Translations under genes and position numbers: made by a program
Notes under the pieces: model-generated
What the model was told of the DNA's origin: nothing
The model's database searches: none
Seen by the model: the letters and a program-made list of their open reading frames with translations, nothing else
In this document: positions 6,625 to 14,917 of the stretch, one piece after another
How the letters are laid out: each line of letters opens with the position of its first letter
Numbering within the stretch: the stretch's first letter is position 1
Assembly (NCBI GenBank): GCA_964370605.1
Contig: CAYJJX010000026.1
Span: 1-21,835 of the forward strand
Direction: 5' to 3'
Source: CAYJBH01 sp964370605
Lineage (GTDB): Bacteria > Bacillota > Clostridia > Oscillospirales > Ruminococcaceae
DNA length: 21,835 nucleotides

Positions 6625-8214
6625 CTATTCTCCCGGTGTCTCCTCACCGTGCAACCAGGTTCTTATGAGTTGAGCGGTAATGTCGGGGTTAGTCTTTGCA
6701 AAGTCCCTGACCTCTTCAATAATAACATTCTCTTTAGAATTTTTGCTCGCTTCGGTCGCATCTTTAAGCTGTTGTTTATACGCCTCGACCTCCGCCTGTG
6801 TATTGAACTGAACGCCATCCACAAACAGCATTTTTGCTTCTTCTTCTGCAAGAACAGCGGCACGTTTTTTGCGTCCTGCCATCATTATAATGACGATGAC
6901 TATAATTATCAGCAGCACTGCACCGACTATGATTGCAAGAATCAGCGGATTTGCAAGTATCGCTTCTACTCCGGTCAGCTCTGTTTCGATGATTTCCGCC
7001 TCAAACGCCATGATGGAAATCCTATCTCGTCCAACATTACTTGCGGTAGAGGCGCTTTCGATGATTTGAGCTCGCTTTTGATCGGTGAGCTCGTTGTCAC
7101 GTATCGCAATCGATACGGTTGCGTCATCAATTGTCGCTTGATCCTTTTCCACCTGCTGTTTGACATAACTGACAAGATATTCGTTCTGACGGTTATAATC
7201 TACTAATATCATATCACCGTTTTCATCGGTAACATATATCGGAACATCGGTATTGTTCTCTTCACCTACGACACCGCCCGACTCAAGATCGCCTCCGCCA
7301 ACAGCACTATACTGCTCGCTTGAAAGCACACCTTCATTGTCCTCATTGCCGATATATTCCATCGACTCGGTTATCATTTTATCATAGTCTAGGACTACCG
7401 TTGTAGATATTCTGATGTCTTCGGGGTTATATCCGAGTGTCAAAACATTTAGAATTTTATCTGAAATATCCCGCTCAACCTGCTCCTCAAGACCCATTCT
7501 CATTAGCTCATATTCCACCGAATTAAGACTGTCGTCACCTCCATTTAGTTCAATACCAGTAGCGGCATCGACTACATGGACATCGATAGGATTAAGGTTT
7601 GGAACGGAGGATGCCACAAGATTTTTAATACCGGAAACCATCTCGGTCGAGACCGCACCTGAGGCAGAAAATGTCAACAGCACACTGGCAGTGCTTTTTT
7701 GTGAGTCATCTTCCCAGACGTAGTCGTCGGTTGAAGGGACGTTGAGCGTTACGATTGCTTCCGACACATTATCGATCCGTGCTAAAGTCGATTGGATGCG
7801 CTCCTGAGTTTGAAACAACAGATATTGTTGTCGCTCAAACTCGGTTGTCGTGAATCCGGTTGCGCTGGAAAATATATCATAGGTCAGTGTCGATTTGGGA
7901 AACCCGAGAATGGCAAGTTCTACCAAAAGATCGTCCTTGACGGTACGTGGCACCATGACCTCACCGTCTGCGGTAACCCTATTCGGCACATTGCGAATAC
8001 CAAGCTCTGACAAAAGCTCGGTCGACTCCTCGGAGCTCATTCCGGGATAGAGCACAACGTACCCACTTCCGACAGTGTTAAGCACTACCGCAAGTACAAT
8101 TGCCAAGACAACGACGCCCGCCGCTATACCCATGGCATAACGCTGTCTTTTCTTTGGGATTTTATTCCAGTACTCCTGTGAATCCCTAAATAATTTTGTT
8201 ACACGTTCCTGCAT
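6625..8214 (-). CDS. fliF: Flagellar MS-ring protein FliF
   Basis: FliF builds the MS ring in the cytoplasmic membrane, the base of the flagellum and housing of the export gate. The protein is 529 residues with two membrane segments, about 26-46 and 422-445, framing a large extracytoplasmic ring-building region. That region has the YVVLYPGMSSEESTELLSEL opening and the ERQQYLLFQTQERIQSTLARI motif of the secretin-like/YscJ fold. The last 84 residues are cytoplasmic and end in the FliG-binding segment rich in acidic residues (EEVRDFAKTNPDITAQLIRT). ATG at 8214 is preferred: GGAG lies 6 bases upstream. A TTG one codon earlier is too close to it. Confidence 0.97.
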   Translation of the reverse strand: MQERVTKLFRDSQEYWNKIPKKRQRYAMGIAAGVVVLAIVLAVVLNTVGSGYVVLYPGMSSEESTELLSELGIRNVPNRVTADGEVMVPRTVKDDLLVELAILGFPKSTLTYDIFSSATGFTTTEFERQQYLLFQTQERIQSTLARIDNVSEAIVTLNVPSTDDYVWEDDSQKSTASVLLTFSASGAVSTEMVSGIKNLVASSVPNLNPIDVHVVDAATGIELNGGDDSLNSVEYELMRMGLEEQVERDISDKILNVLTLGYNPEDIRISTTVVLDYDKMITESMEYIGNEDNEGVLSSEQYSAVGGGDLESGGVVGEENNTDVPIYVTDENGDMILVDYNRQNEYLVSYVKQQVEKDQATIDDATVSIAIRDNELTDQKRAQIIESASTASNVGRDRISIMAFEAEIIETELTGVEAILANPLILAIIVGAVLLIIIVIVIIMMAGRKKRAAVLAEEEAKMLFVDGVQFNTQAEVEAYKQQLKDATEASKNSKENVIIEEVRDFAKTNPDITAQLIRTWLHGEETPGE

Positions 8215-8255
8215 CAAAAACTCCGAACTATCTCTGGCTTACAGCGTATAAAACG

Positions 8256-8573
8256 CTATATCTGCATCTTAATTATCTCGTTATATGCTGCTAACGCTCT
8301 CGTAGCCATCTGAACTGTCAACTCCATCGCTGCAGCCGAGCGCTCGGAATTTATACTCACGGTATGCAGATCGTCGATGTTACCGAATGCAAGGTCGACG
8401 GCGTCCTGCTGAGAAATAGCCTGTGCCTGCTGTTGTTGTTCGATTATACTCTGGAAAACACTTGAAAACGGTATACTGCTTCCCGATTCACCGATTGCGC
8501 CAACCTCGGCGACCTCTTTTGTCTGATCGATGGTCGGCATCCGACTGATCGGTACAATAAACATGTCTGACAT
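8256..8573 (-). CDS. fliE: Flagellar hook-basal body complex protein FliE
   Basis: FliE is the adaptor joining the MS ring and export gate to the proximal rod. It is short (about 105 residues) and ends with the family's conserved C-terminus: DLAFGNIDDLHTVSINSERS followed by an AAMELTVQMATRALAAYNEI helix and a short basic tail. The N-terminal 35 residues are variable. The frame opens to GTG at 8582, but an AAAGGA site sits only two bases before it, so the ATG at 8573 is preferred, with a slightly long spacing of about 11. The gene is in the conserved flgB-flgC-fliE-fliF block. Confidence 0.94.
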   Translation of the reverse strand: MSDMFIVPISRMPTIDQTKEVAEVGAIGESGSSIPFSSVFQSIIEQQQQAQAISQQDAVDLAFGNIDDLHTVSINSERSAAAMELTVQMATRALAAYNEIIKMQI

Positions 8574-8614
8574 ATCGTTCACATTCCTTTCAAATTTATA
8601 TTTTATTCAAATAA

Positions 8615-9058
8615 TTACTGGCCTATCTGCAGACCCAGCATGGTCATATTTTTTATCAGATTGAGTGCCGTGATATTCGCCTCATAAGCTCTCGTTGCCG
8701 CCATCAGGTCAATCTGTTCTTCTGCGACGTTGACATTTGGCATCAGTACATATCCATCCTCATCGGCATCAGGGTGTGTCGGATCATAGACCGGAATAAA
8801 GTCGTTGTCGTTTTTTACAATCTCGGTCACGATTACGCCACCACTGTCCCCTGTGCTAATACCGTTTGTCTTAACCCCAAGCACCTCATCAAAGGTCATA
8901 CCTCTTGACTCAAACACCACCTGTTGACGTTGATACGGTCCGCCGTCCTCCGTTCTGGTCGTGTTAGCATTGGAAATGTTCTGCGTGATTATATCCATAC
9001 GCAGACGTTCTGCTGTAAGCGCAGAGCCTGCTATGTTCAATGATGATAAAAAAGACAT
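8615..9058 (-). CDS. flgC: Flagellar basal-body rod protein FlgC
   Basis: FlgC is a proximal rod subunit. The 147-residue product begins with the rod-family helix containing LNIAGSALTAERLRMDIITQ and the NISNANTT asparagine motif, followed by GGPYQRQQVVFE. It closes with the matching C-terminal rod helix VDLMAATRAYEANITALN type (here IDLMAATRAYEANITALNLI). The PNVNVAEEQIDLMAATRAYE block is characteristic of FlgC. ATG at 9058 follows AAAGGA with 6 bases spacing. An atypical 130-base gap separates it from flgB upstream, in which I see no gene. Confidence 0.97.
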   Translation of the reverse strand: MSFLSSLNIAGSALTAERLRMDIITQNISNANTTRTEDGGPYQRQQVVFESRGMTFDEVLGVKTNGISTGDSGGVIVTEIVKNDNDFIPVYDPTHPDADEDGYVLMPNVNVAEEQIDLMAATRAYEANITALNLIKNMTMLGLQIGQ

Positions 9059-9188
9059 GATCGTTCCTTTCTATAAAAAGATATTCCTATTCGTCGCAAA
9101 AAGCCTTATCACAGCATCTCAAAACGAATCGAGGAGAAGTTATAGCCGTTATGATAGGTCTAGACGTTGCTATTTCAAGCAGCGCCGA

Positions 9189-9560
9189 CTATTTGCCAAG
9201 TTGGTTGATAACATAACGCAAATTCGTAAAGTCACCGCTTATCTTATTGACAAGATAGTTATACTGAGCATAAGTCTTCCATAATTCAAGCTGTTCTTGT
9301 TCCATGTCGACATTGTTGCCGTCTACGCGGATGGTATCGTTGTCGCGTTCATCAATTGTGATGGTAGCGGTAGCGGTGGTGTCCTGATCATCGCCAATCA
9401 TTATGTTTCCGAGTGTCTGCTCAAAATTCACCGTCTTTGCCTTATAGCCCGGTGTTTCATAGTTCGCAATATTGTCGGAAATAACTTTTTGTTTTGCCCA
9501 AAGGGCGTCCAGTGCCGCCGCACTCAACTTGTGACTTGCGTTGTTAAACATGATTGCCAT
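9189..9560 (-). CDS. flgB: Flagellar basal-body rod protein FlgB
   Basis: FlgB is a proximal rod subunit. The 123-residue product carries the rod N-terminal signature LDALWAKQKVISDNIANYET followed by PGYKAKTVNFEQ, the normal FlgB sequence. It ends in the C-terminal rod helix that includes EQLELWKTYAQYNYLVNKIS. A short Asp/Thr-rich variable insert (about 57-84) lies between them. ATG at 9560 follows GGAGGAG. It is the first flagellar gene of this unit, only 20 bases downstream of the sortase gene, with no promoter or terminator visible between them, so it is probably co-transcribed with the sortase and the large surface protein. Confidence 0.97.
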   Translation of the reverse strand: MAIMFNNASHKLSAAALDALWAKQKVISDNIANYETPGYKAKTVNFEQTLGNIMIGDDQDTTATATITIDERDNDTIRVDGNNVDMEQEQLELWKTYAQYNYLVNKISGDFTNLRYVINQLGK

Positions 9561-9580
9561 GATTTCTCCTCCTGTTGGAA

Positions 9581-10375
9581 TTATCCGATATTTGCTATTT
9601 GGGGAAGTTCTGCGTCGGCAGGCATAAGCCTTGCCATAACCACAAAACGACCGGTAGTATTTGTGCCGCCTTCTGCATTGCAGGTGGAAAGTGTGATTAT
9701 CTTATCGTTCTCATCCGGTGTGATACCATAATCATAAAGACTGAGTCCGAGTGCCGTGTCTATGATGTTCTTGAATACCTCCGGCTCACTGTCTACCGAT
9801 ATATAATAAAACTCGTCGGTATCGGTATAAAATACGGCAAATATCTCAAATGTCATATATTCTTTGAGTGTAGAATAGTGAACAACCGGGTTGAGTTTTG
9901 CGAATTCGGCATCGGTGAAGCGATAAAGCTGTGAAAACTTCATCCCATCCGGATTTATGTTGAGCTCGCTGTGGCCGTAGATAATAGTATTATCGGAAAG
10001 TTCGTCGCGGTTTCCGGTGCTGCATTCATAATCTGCAAAATAGCAACCGTATACATCGTAGTTACCCTCTTCATCCAGTCGCAGATAATAAGAATTGTTC
10101 ACCGTTTGCATTACCGGACCGCTGATATCGGTGCCGGGAACGTTGACCCATCCAATGGTATCGCTGTTCACGTTTTGATAAAAATCTATGGCGTCCAGCA
10201 TGTCGGGAAAGGTTTCAGGCGGCTTTATATCAGCAAATTCCACTGTTCCGCTCGGCCGCTGTTCTTCGTCGGTCGCTCCCGGAGTGGGAATGGCAGAGCC
10301 GGCGAAAAGATACACTCCCGCCACTATAAGACCTATTATAGCAAATAGCGCGATAAAAAGCAACAGTTTGCGCAT
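9581..10375 (-). CDS. Class B sortase
   Basis: A cysteine transpeptidase that would cleave a sorting signal between Thr and the next residue and join the protein to the cell wall or another acceptor. The 264-residue protein has an N-terminal membrane anchor at about 4-25, then a short Pro/Gly/Glu linker and the catalytic domain. Catalytic residues are visible: His135 in IIYGHSEL, Cys232 in the ITLSTC motif, and Arg243 in TTGRFVVMAR. The NNSYYLRLDEEGNYDVYGCYFAD region and GMKFSQLYRF after the His favour class B over A or E. AAGGA lies 8 bases before the ATG, inside the last codons of the upstream gene. Its operon neighbours are the large secreted protein upstream and flgB downstream, an unusual setting. 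Confidence 0.92.
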   Translation of the reverse strand: MRKLLLFIALFAIIGLIVAGVYLFAGSAIPTPGATDEEQRPSGTVEFADIKPPETFPDMLDAIDFYQNVNSDTIGWVNVPGTDISGPVMQTVNNSYYLRLDEEGNYDVYGCYFADYECSTGNRDELSDNTIIYGHSELNINPDGMKFSQLYRFTDAEFAKLNPVVHYSTLKEYMTFEIFAVFYTDTDEFYYISVDSEPEVFKNIIDTALGLSLYDYGITPDENDKIITLSTCNAEGGTNTTGRFVVMARLMPADAELPQIANIG

Positions 10376-10379
10376 GGGT

Positions 10380-13300
10380 TTATTCCTTTTCTGAGGTGTT
10401 CGGATTTACCTTATCACCGGTCGCACCCGACAACAGTTCAGAACCAAATCTATCCGCCTTGTTTTCAGAACCTTGTACAACCTTATTATAAACTATATAG
10501 GTTGAGAAGTGATCCATCGGCACCGAGAATGTTCCGCGTGAATTGGTCGGGGTGATACCATAGTAGTCTATCCGATCGGTATCGCCATCGGTGTTATAGT
10601 AGTGCCAATAGAGGTTGCGGCTAGCATATGCAGTGCCAAGCGACATGGTAAACGTCGCGGTGGCAGGAAGTGTTGTATGCTGTGAAAAATGGATGTATAC
10701 CGGATAGCCGGGATCGCTGTAATTGCCAAGTGACAACATCAACGCATTGATGTCTTTGACTTCGGGTGGTGAGAAGCTTACACCGAAATCATAGTATTCC
10801 GCATAGGGCAGATTTTGAGTCAGGTCTGCACCATTAAACGAGAACGAATAGTCATGTCCTTGGAATATAATTGTCTTGTCGGGATATTCCTCTAGTGTTT
10901 CGAACACATCGGACGACACAACAGGATAGCTCCTGATGTCTACTACAATCGGACTCTCGCCCTCAAAATCAATGTTTTCTGCAGTTATCGGGCGGTTTGC
11001 TCCTGCATTTTCCTCATCGTTTCGATAAACGACAAGGGTGTACTCTTTAGTAGTGGATTTGTCGGACGCGGTGACCGTTACGGTGAACTCATTTTCACCG
11101 TCCTGAAGCGATGACGCATAGGCACCGTTGAGCTCATCCAACAACTTGGAACCCTGTTTTACTTCGAGTTCGGCACGTGGATCAGTCGGCACCGGAATAA
11201 CATTGACATAAGAGACATCGGGAAGCACCGAGGCTTTATAAGTGTCAAGGTTCGGAACAAATTCCGGTTCCATCGAGCCGGACTGCACCAATAGGTTTTG
11301 CAATGTTGCATCGTCACTGGTCGGGAGCAGATTCGGATTGTCTATTTCTAGTAGGTAGACCATCTTTGTTCTGCCGTCCTGTGCCGTCACCTCAACCTCG
11401 ACCGTCTGTGTTTCATACAGCATCGCTATCGGTGGTGTCGCAGTTCCTGCAGTCGCACCATCACCGTTGATTCGCATGGTCGCATATTCGCTGACCGGAG
11501 CAGCGGTTATGACAATATCGTTTCTGCCATCTACCGTCATTCCACTGTATAGGGTGGTAGAAGGAATAAAGTTCGGAGTAAGTTTCTCAATGCCGTCCAC
11601 ACTGAGTGAAGCAAGTCTTGCATCACTGTCAGGCGGTTCACGGAAGAGATGAAGAAGATATTCCTGGGTGTCGCCACTCTCGGCGGTGATTATTATCGAA
11701 ACAAGTTTTGGGGTGCTAGCCTCCAATTCGACCGTCACCGACTTTTTATGCTCTGTCAGGTCGGTACCGTCAATAGATATCGAGGACAGTTCCGACTCCG
11801 CAACCGGTGTGATAATCACCGTGTCTATCAGATAATTAACATTCAGATCGTCGTAATCTACCAGTGCCTTGTTGAATATAAAGCTTGGTATGGTGCTGTT
11901 TTCAAGATCGGTAACATCCAGCGACTCTAATGTTGTATTTGTATTCGGCGGCAATCTTGTGATAACCACCTCATACTTCGGATCGGTCTCGTAGTCGGTG
12001 TCTTCGGCGGTAACATAAACCTGCATTGTTATCGGAGTAAGGCCGGTCGCCGTCACGTTCATATCAATATTCAATATTGGAAGTTCTTCATCCTCTTCGA
12101 TGTTCTCACTCACTATTTTATTCGACCCACCAAACATATACAGCGCGTTTATAGCCGAAGCATACGGGTCGTTCGGAGTGATTTTCAGTTTGAGGCTCTC
12201 GGTGGAATATGGTATCGTGATATAGTATCTACGGTCGGCGGCGTCAAAACGCTGACCATCGTCAAACGGTATTGCAACGCCTGCCTGATCGGTAAACTCG
12301 AAGCCGGTCAGGGTGGCATCGTTGCTCGGAGCAAGGCGTGTGATATTGATGGTATAGACTTTTTTGCTGACATCATCCTCGGCAAGCACCGTCAGAGTAA
12401 CCGTGGTGGTGTTGGTGACCGGTGTGGTGGAATCGTCATAAATAAGATCGACTTTGTGTCTTGAATAGAGAAGACTGTCCAGAATTCCTGTTCCCGGCAC
12501 GACAGTAACATCGGCACCCGGCCAAGTCTCTTTGTAGTCAATGAATACGTCTTCACGACGATGAGGTACGGTAATGTCGTAGTTCGAAACTGCCGGATCG
12601 AAGGTCGGCAATAAGTTCTCGGCACCGTCTTCATCACTTTCATAGACCGCTAGCGTCTTAAGAGTCGTGTCTGCGCTCGGTGGAGCACGTTGGATTTCAA
12701 CACGATAGAGTGATGTGGACATGTCCTGTGCCGTCACAAGGAACTCCATGATATACTCGTCATCAATAGCGCCGGTAACGTCTATAGGATTGACTGTTGC
12801 ACTACCACTTGTCAGGGTTGACGGAGAAAAAGATGGGTTTTGAACGGAATTTACATACATCGACACAGCAATCTTACGATCGGCATTTTTGTCGTTCACC
12901 TGCGCCATCAAGTCGATGTTTTCGACCTGATACGGAACCTCAAGAATTACGGTGGCGTTGGCAACGGGGGTAACTCCGATCTCATAGTCGGCGAAATCCG
13001 GGTCGCTTGTCAACTGGGACGATGTCACACGGAACACGGCAAGGGAACTGTCACTGCTCGGGGTTGTGTCCATTACATTGAGCTGGCCTATGACAATCTC
13101 GGTCGCCATCAACTCGCGGTCTTTGTAATATTCTATTGTATAGGTGACATCACCGGCCTTTTGTGCGGTGAAATCAACCTTGAAAGTTGCCTGACCTTCC
13201 GGATTTGTGTTTTCTATCTGTTCGCCCAGTCGGTATGGTGTGCCGGAACCGTTGATGGTCAAGGAAAACGCATCGGGTGTGCCGGATTTGCTGGACGCTT

Positions 13301-14813
13301 CAATCACCGCATAGTCTGCCGCCGAGTTTTTTTCACCGAAAGTGATGGTGGTGGAGAGCAGATACGGTTCACGCGGAGCATTTGTATATCCGGGACGATC
13401 GCCTTGGAATACATCGTATGACTTTGGAATGTCGGTATGGGACAAAACCACTTTAGGGCCGTCGTTTGGTGTGCCTTGAGTGGTGGAAATTGCCGTAATT
13501 TCAGGTGGAATACCGGTACCACGAACATTCACCTTCAGAGTGCCTGTAGACGTGACAGTATCGACACCGCTGTAGTCGTACGGAACTTTATAGCGAACGG
13601 TATACTGCAGATAACCCTGCACGTCATCAATCTGCGGCACTACGGTGGCGTTCAATGTATTTTTCGTGCCGCCCGATATTGAGATAACATCAAACAGCGG
13701 ACTGTTGGGATCGGTGACAACCGTCTCAACACCTGCACTATCTACTGTGATCGGAACCCATTCCCAATCAATGTTTATTGCGGTGTCCAAATTGTCGGCA
13801 GGGACATTATAGCGCTCAATTACTTTAAGTAGCGAAAATGTTTCTTCTGTAATATTGCTGAGCGTGTCATCGCCTTTTAGGTCGATAAACGGAATTCTAT
13901 TGCTGTCGGTAACATTAGGTGAAGTCGGATCGGCAATAATCGACTTTGAAACCTCTTCTACTGCCTGTTGCGGCGTTACCACTGTAAGTATCAGCGGGTC
14001 AACAAAGGGCGGCTCAAATGTAATGGTGAATTCTGTGCCTGCCTTGATACCGGTTCCGGTACCGTCGGCGGCTACCTCGTCTTCTTCAAAACGTTGTGCC
14101 GTGTCAAAGGTGAGCAACATCGTCTCGACGCCGGATTTCGAGATGCTTACGGTCATCTCACGGCTATCGGAAAGACTGTCGCCACGAAGTGTTGCAATAC
14201 CGCCGAGGTAGCGAGTAAAGTTTCCGGTTGCGCCGGTAATTGAAAACTGTATAACGCCTTGAACCGTCTCGGTCGCGGTAACCTGCAACGTAACGGTACT
14301 GTGTGTTGTTATAGCAATATTGTCTTCACTCTCCACGGCATGACTGTATTGTGCTCCTACCGTCTCTTCAATAACGGTACCTTCATTTATGGTCGCAGAA
14401 AATTGCGGACTGATGTCATATTGTGCCGACGAGACATTCTGTGGGTTGGTTGCAGAACTCGTGGATGTGCCGGTGGCAGAACCGGGTCCTGCGGTGAGCA
14501 GGTATCGATTGCTGCCCGTTGCGCCGGTGCTGGTATAGGTAATCATACTATCCGAAACAAGATTCGGGCCTTGATAGGCAACGAACGGCGGATCGGTAGC
14601 AGAATATGTCGACGGAAGGGTTACCTGCACGTTTACGGTGTTACCCTCGATGATGGTAGTATTGGTGCTGTCCGGTGTGTCCATGTCCACAAATTCAACC
14701 GAACCTGTTGCGGCACTTGCCGGCATAGATACAAAAAGTAACAGCATCAAGACAAGCAACACCGTGTTGCAAGCCTTGATGCAAATTTTTCTAATTCCGT
14801 TATTCGTTCGCAT
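10380..14813 (-). CDS. Large secreted surface protein with six cadherin-like beta-sandwich repeats and a C-terminal NPNTS motif
   Basis: A 1477-residue protein of unknown function. Residues 1-35 form a Sec signal peptide (basic start, hydrophobic LLVLMLLLFV core, PASA cleavage context). Residues 36-580 are Thr/Ser/Val-rich beta-type sequence. Six related repeats follow at about 586-709, 713-827, 830-953, 957-1057, 1062-1157 and 1166-1264. Most open with a Ser/Asn-Asp-Ala-x-Leu motif and close with a strand such as YTINITRL; this pattern matches the cadherin-like beta-sandwich family (Pfam PF12733). Residues 1270-1445 form another beta domain ending VPMDHFSTYIVYNK. The tail holds NPNTS at 1470-1474, a class B sortase-like pentapeptide, but the protein stops three residues later with no membrane segment. 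A role in adhesion or wall coating is a guess. The start has only a weak GGGA site. Confidence 0.85.
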   Translation of the reverse strand: MRTNNGIRKICIKACNTVLLVLMLLLFVSMPASAATGSVEFVDMDTPDSTNTTIIEGNTVNVQVTLPSTYSATDPPFVAYQGPNLVSDSMITYTSTGATGSNRYLLTAGPGSATGTSTSSATNPQNVSSAQYDISPQFSATINEGTVIEETVGAQYSHAVESEDNIAITTHSTVTLQVTATETVQGVIQFSITGATGNFTRYLGGIATLRGDSLSDSREMTVSISKSGVETMLLTFDTAQRFEEDEVAADGTGTGIKAGTEFTITFEPPFVDPLILTVVTPQQAVEEVSKSIIADPTSPNVTDSNRIPFIDLKGDDTLSNITEETFSLLKVIERYNVPADNLDTAINIDWEWVPITVDSAGVETVVTDPNSPLFDVISISGGTKNTLNATVVPQIDDVQGYLQYTVRYKVPYDYSGVDTVTSTGTLKVNVRGTGIPPEITAISTTQGTPNDGPKVVLSHTDIPKSYDVFQGDRPGYTNAPREPYLLSTTITFGEKNSAADYAVIEASSKSGTPDAFSLTINGSGTPYRLGEQIENTNPEGQATFKVDFTAQKAGDVTYTIEYYKDRELMATEIVIGQLNVMDTTPSSDSSLAVFRVTSSQLTSDPDFADYEIGVTPVANATVILEVPYQVENIDLMAQVNDKNADRKIAVSMYVNSVQNPSFSPSTLTSGSATVNPIDVTGAIDDEYIMEFLVTAQDMSTSLYRVEIQRAPPSADTTLKTLAVYESDEDGAENLLPTFDPAVSNYDITVPHRREDVFIDYKETWPGADVTVVPGTGILDSLLYSRHKVDLIYDDSTTPVTNTTTVTLTVLAEDDVSKKVYTINITRLAPSNDATLTGFEFTDQAGVAIPFDDGQRFDAADRRYYITIPYSTESLKLKITPNDPYASAINALYMFGGSNKIVSENIEEDEELPILNIDMNVTATGLTPITMQVYVTAEDTDYETDPKYEVVITRLPPNTNTTLESLDVTDLENSTIPSFIFNKALVDYDDLNVNYLIDTVIITPVAESELSSISIDGTDLTEHKKSVTVELEASTPKLVSIIITAESGDTQEYLLHLFREPPDSDARLASLSVDGIEKLTPNFIPSTTLYSGMTVDGRNDIVITAAPVSEYATMRINGDGATAGTATPPIAMLYETQTVEVEVTAQDGRTKMVYLLEIDNPNLLPTSDDATLQNLLVQSGSMEPEFVPNLDTYKASVLPDVSYVNVIPVPTDPRAELEVKQGSKLLDELNGAYASSLQDGENEFTVTVTASDKSTTKEYTLVVYRNDEENAGANRPITAENIDFEGESPIVVDIRSYPVVSSDVFETLEEYPDKTIIFQGHDYSFSFNGADLTQNLPYAEYYDFGVSFSPPEVKDINALMLSLGNYSDPGYPVYIHFSQHTTLPATATFTMSLGTAYASRNLYWHYYNTDGDTDRIDYYGITPTNSRGTFSVPMDHFSTYIVYNKVVQGSENKADRFGSELLSGATGDKVNPNTSEKE

Positions 14814-14917
14814 TCTACATTCCCATAACTTCTTTACATAGCATTATACTATAAATGGAAAAAAAAATCCACTACTATTTTACATTTACAAAAATTATTC
14901 GACATTTTATACAAAAG
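14814..14917 (-). other. AT-rich gap between the VanY-like gene and the large surface-protein gene
   Basis: This 104-base gap contains the promoter listed separately and no gene. I see no GC-rich hairpin followed by a T-run after the VanY-like gene, so some read-through into the surface-protein operon is possible. Confidence 0.5.
14843..14875 (-). promoter_or_regulatory. Promoter for the surface protein-sortase-flgB-to-fliI unit
   Basis: On the minus strand a perfect TATAAT (14843-14848) lies 17 bases downstream of TGGATT (14866-14871). The -35 is inside GTAGTGGATTTTT (14863-14875), identical to the box before fliJ at 3316-3328. Eight further bases upstream agree with one mismatch. Transcription would start near 14836, about 23 bases before the ATG. 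The repeated box suggests a shared activator or a shared promoter class. Confidence 0.72.
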
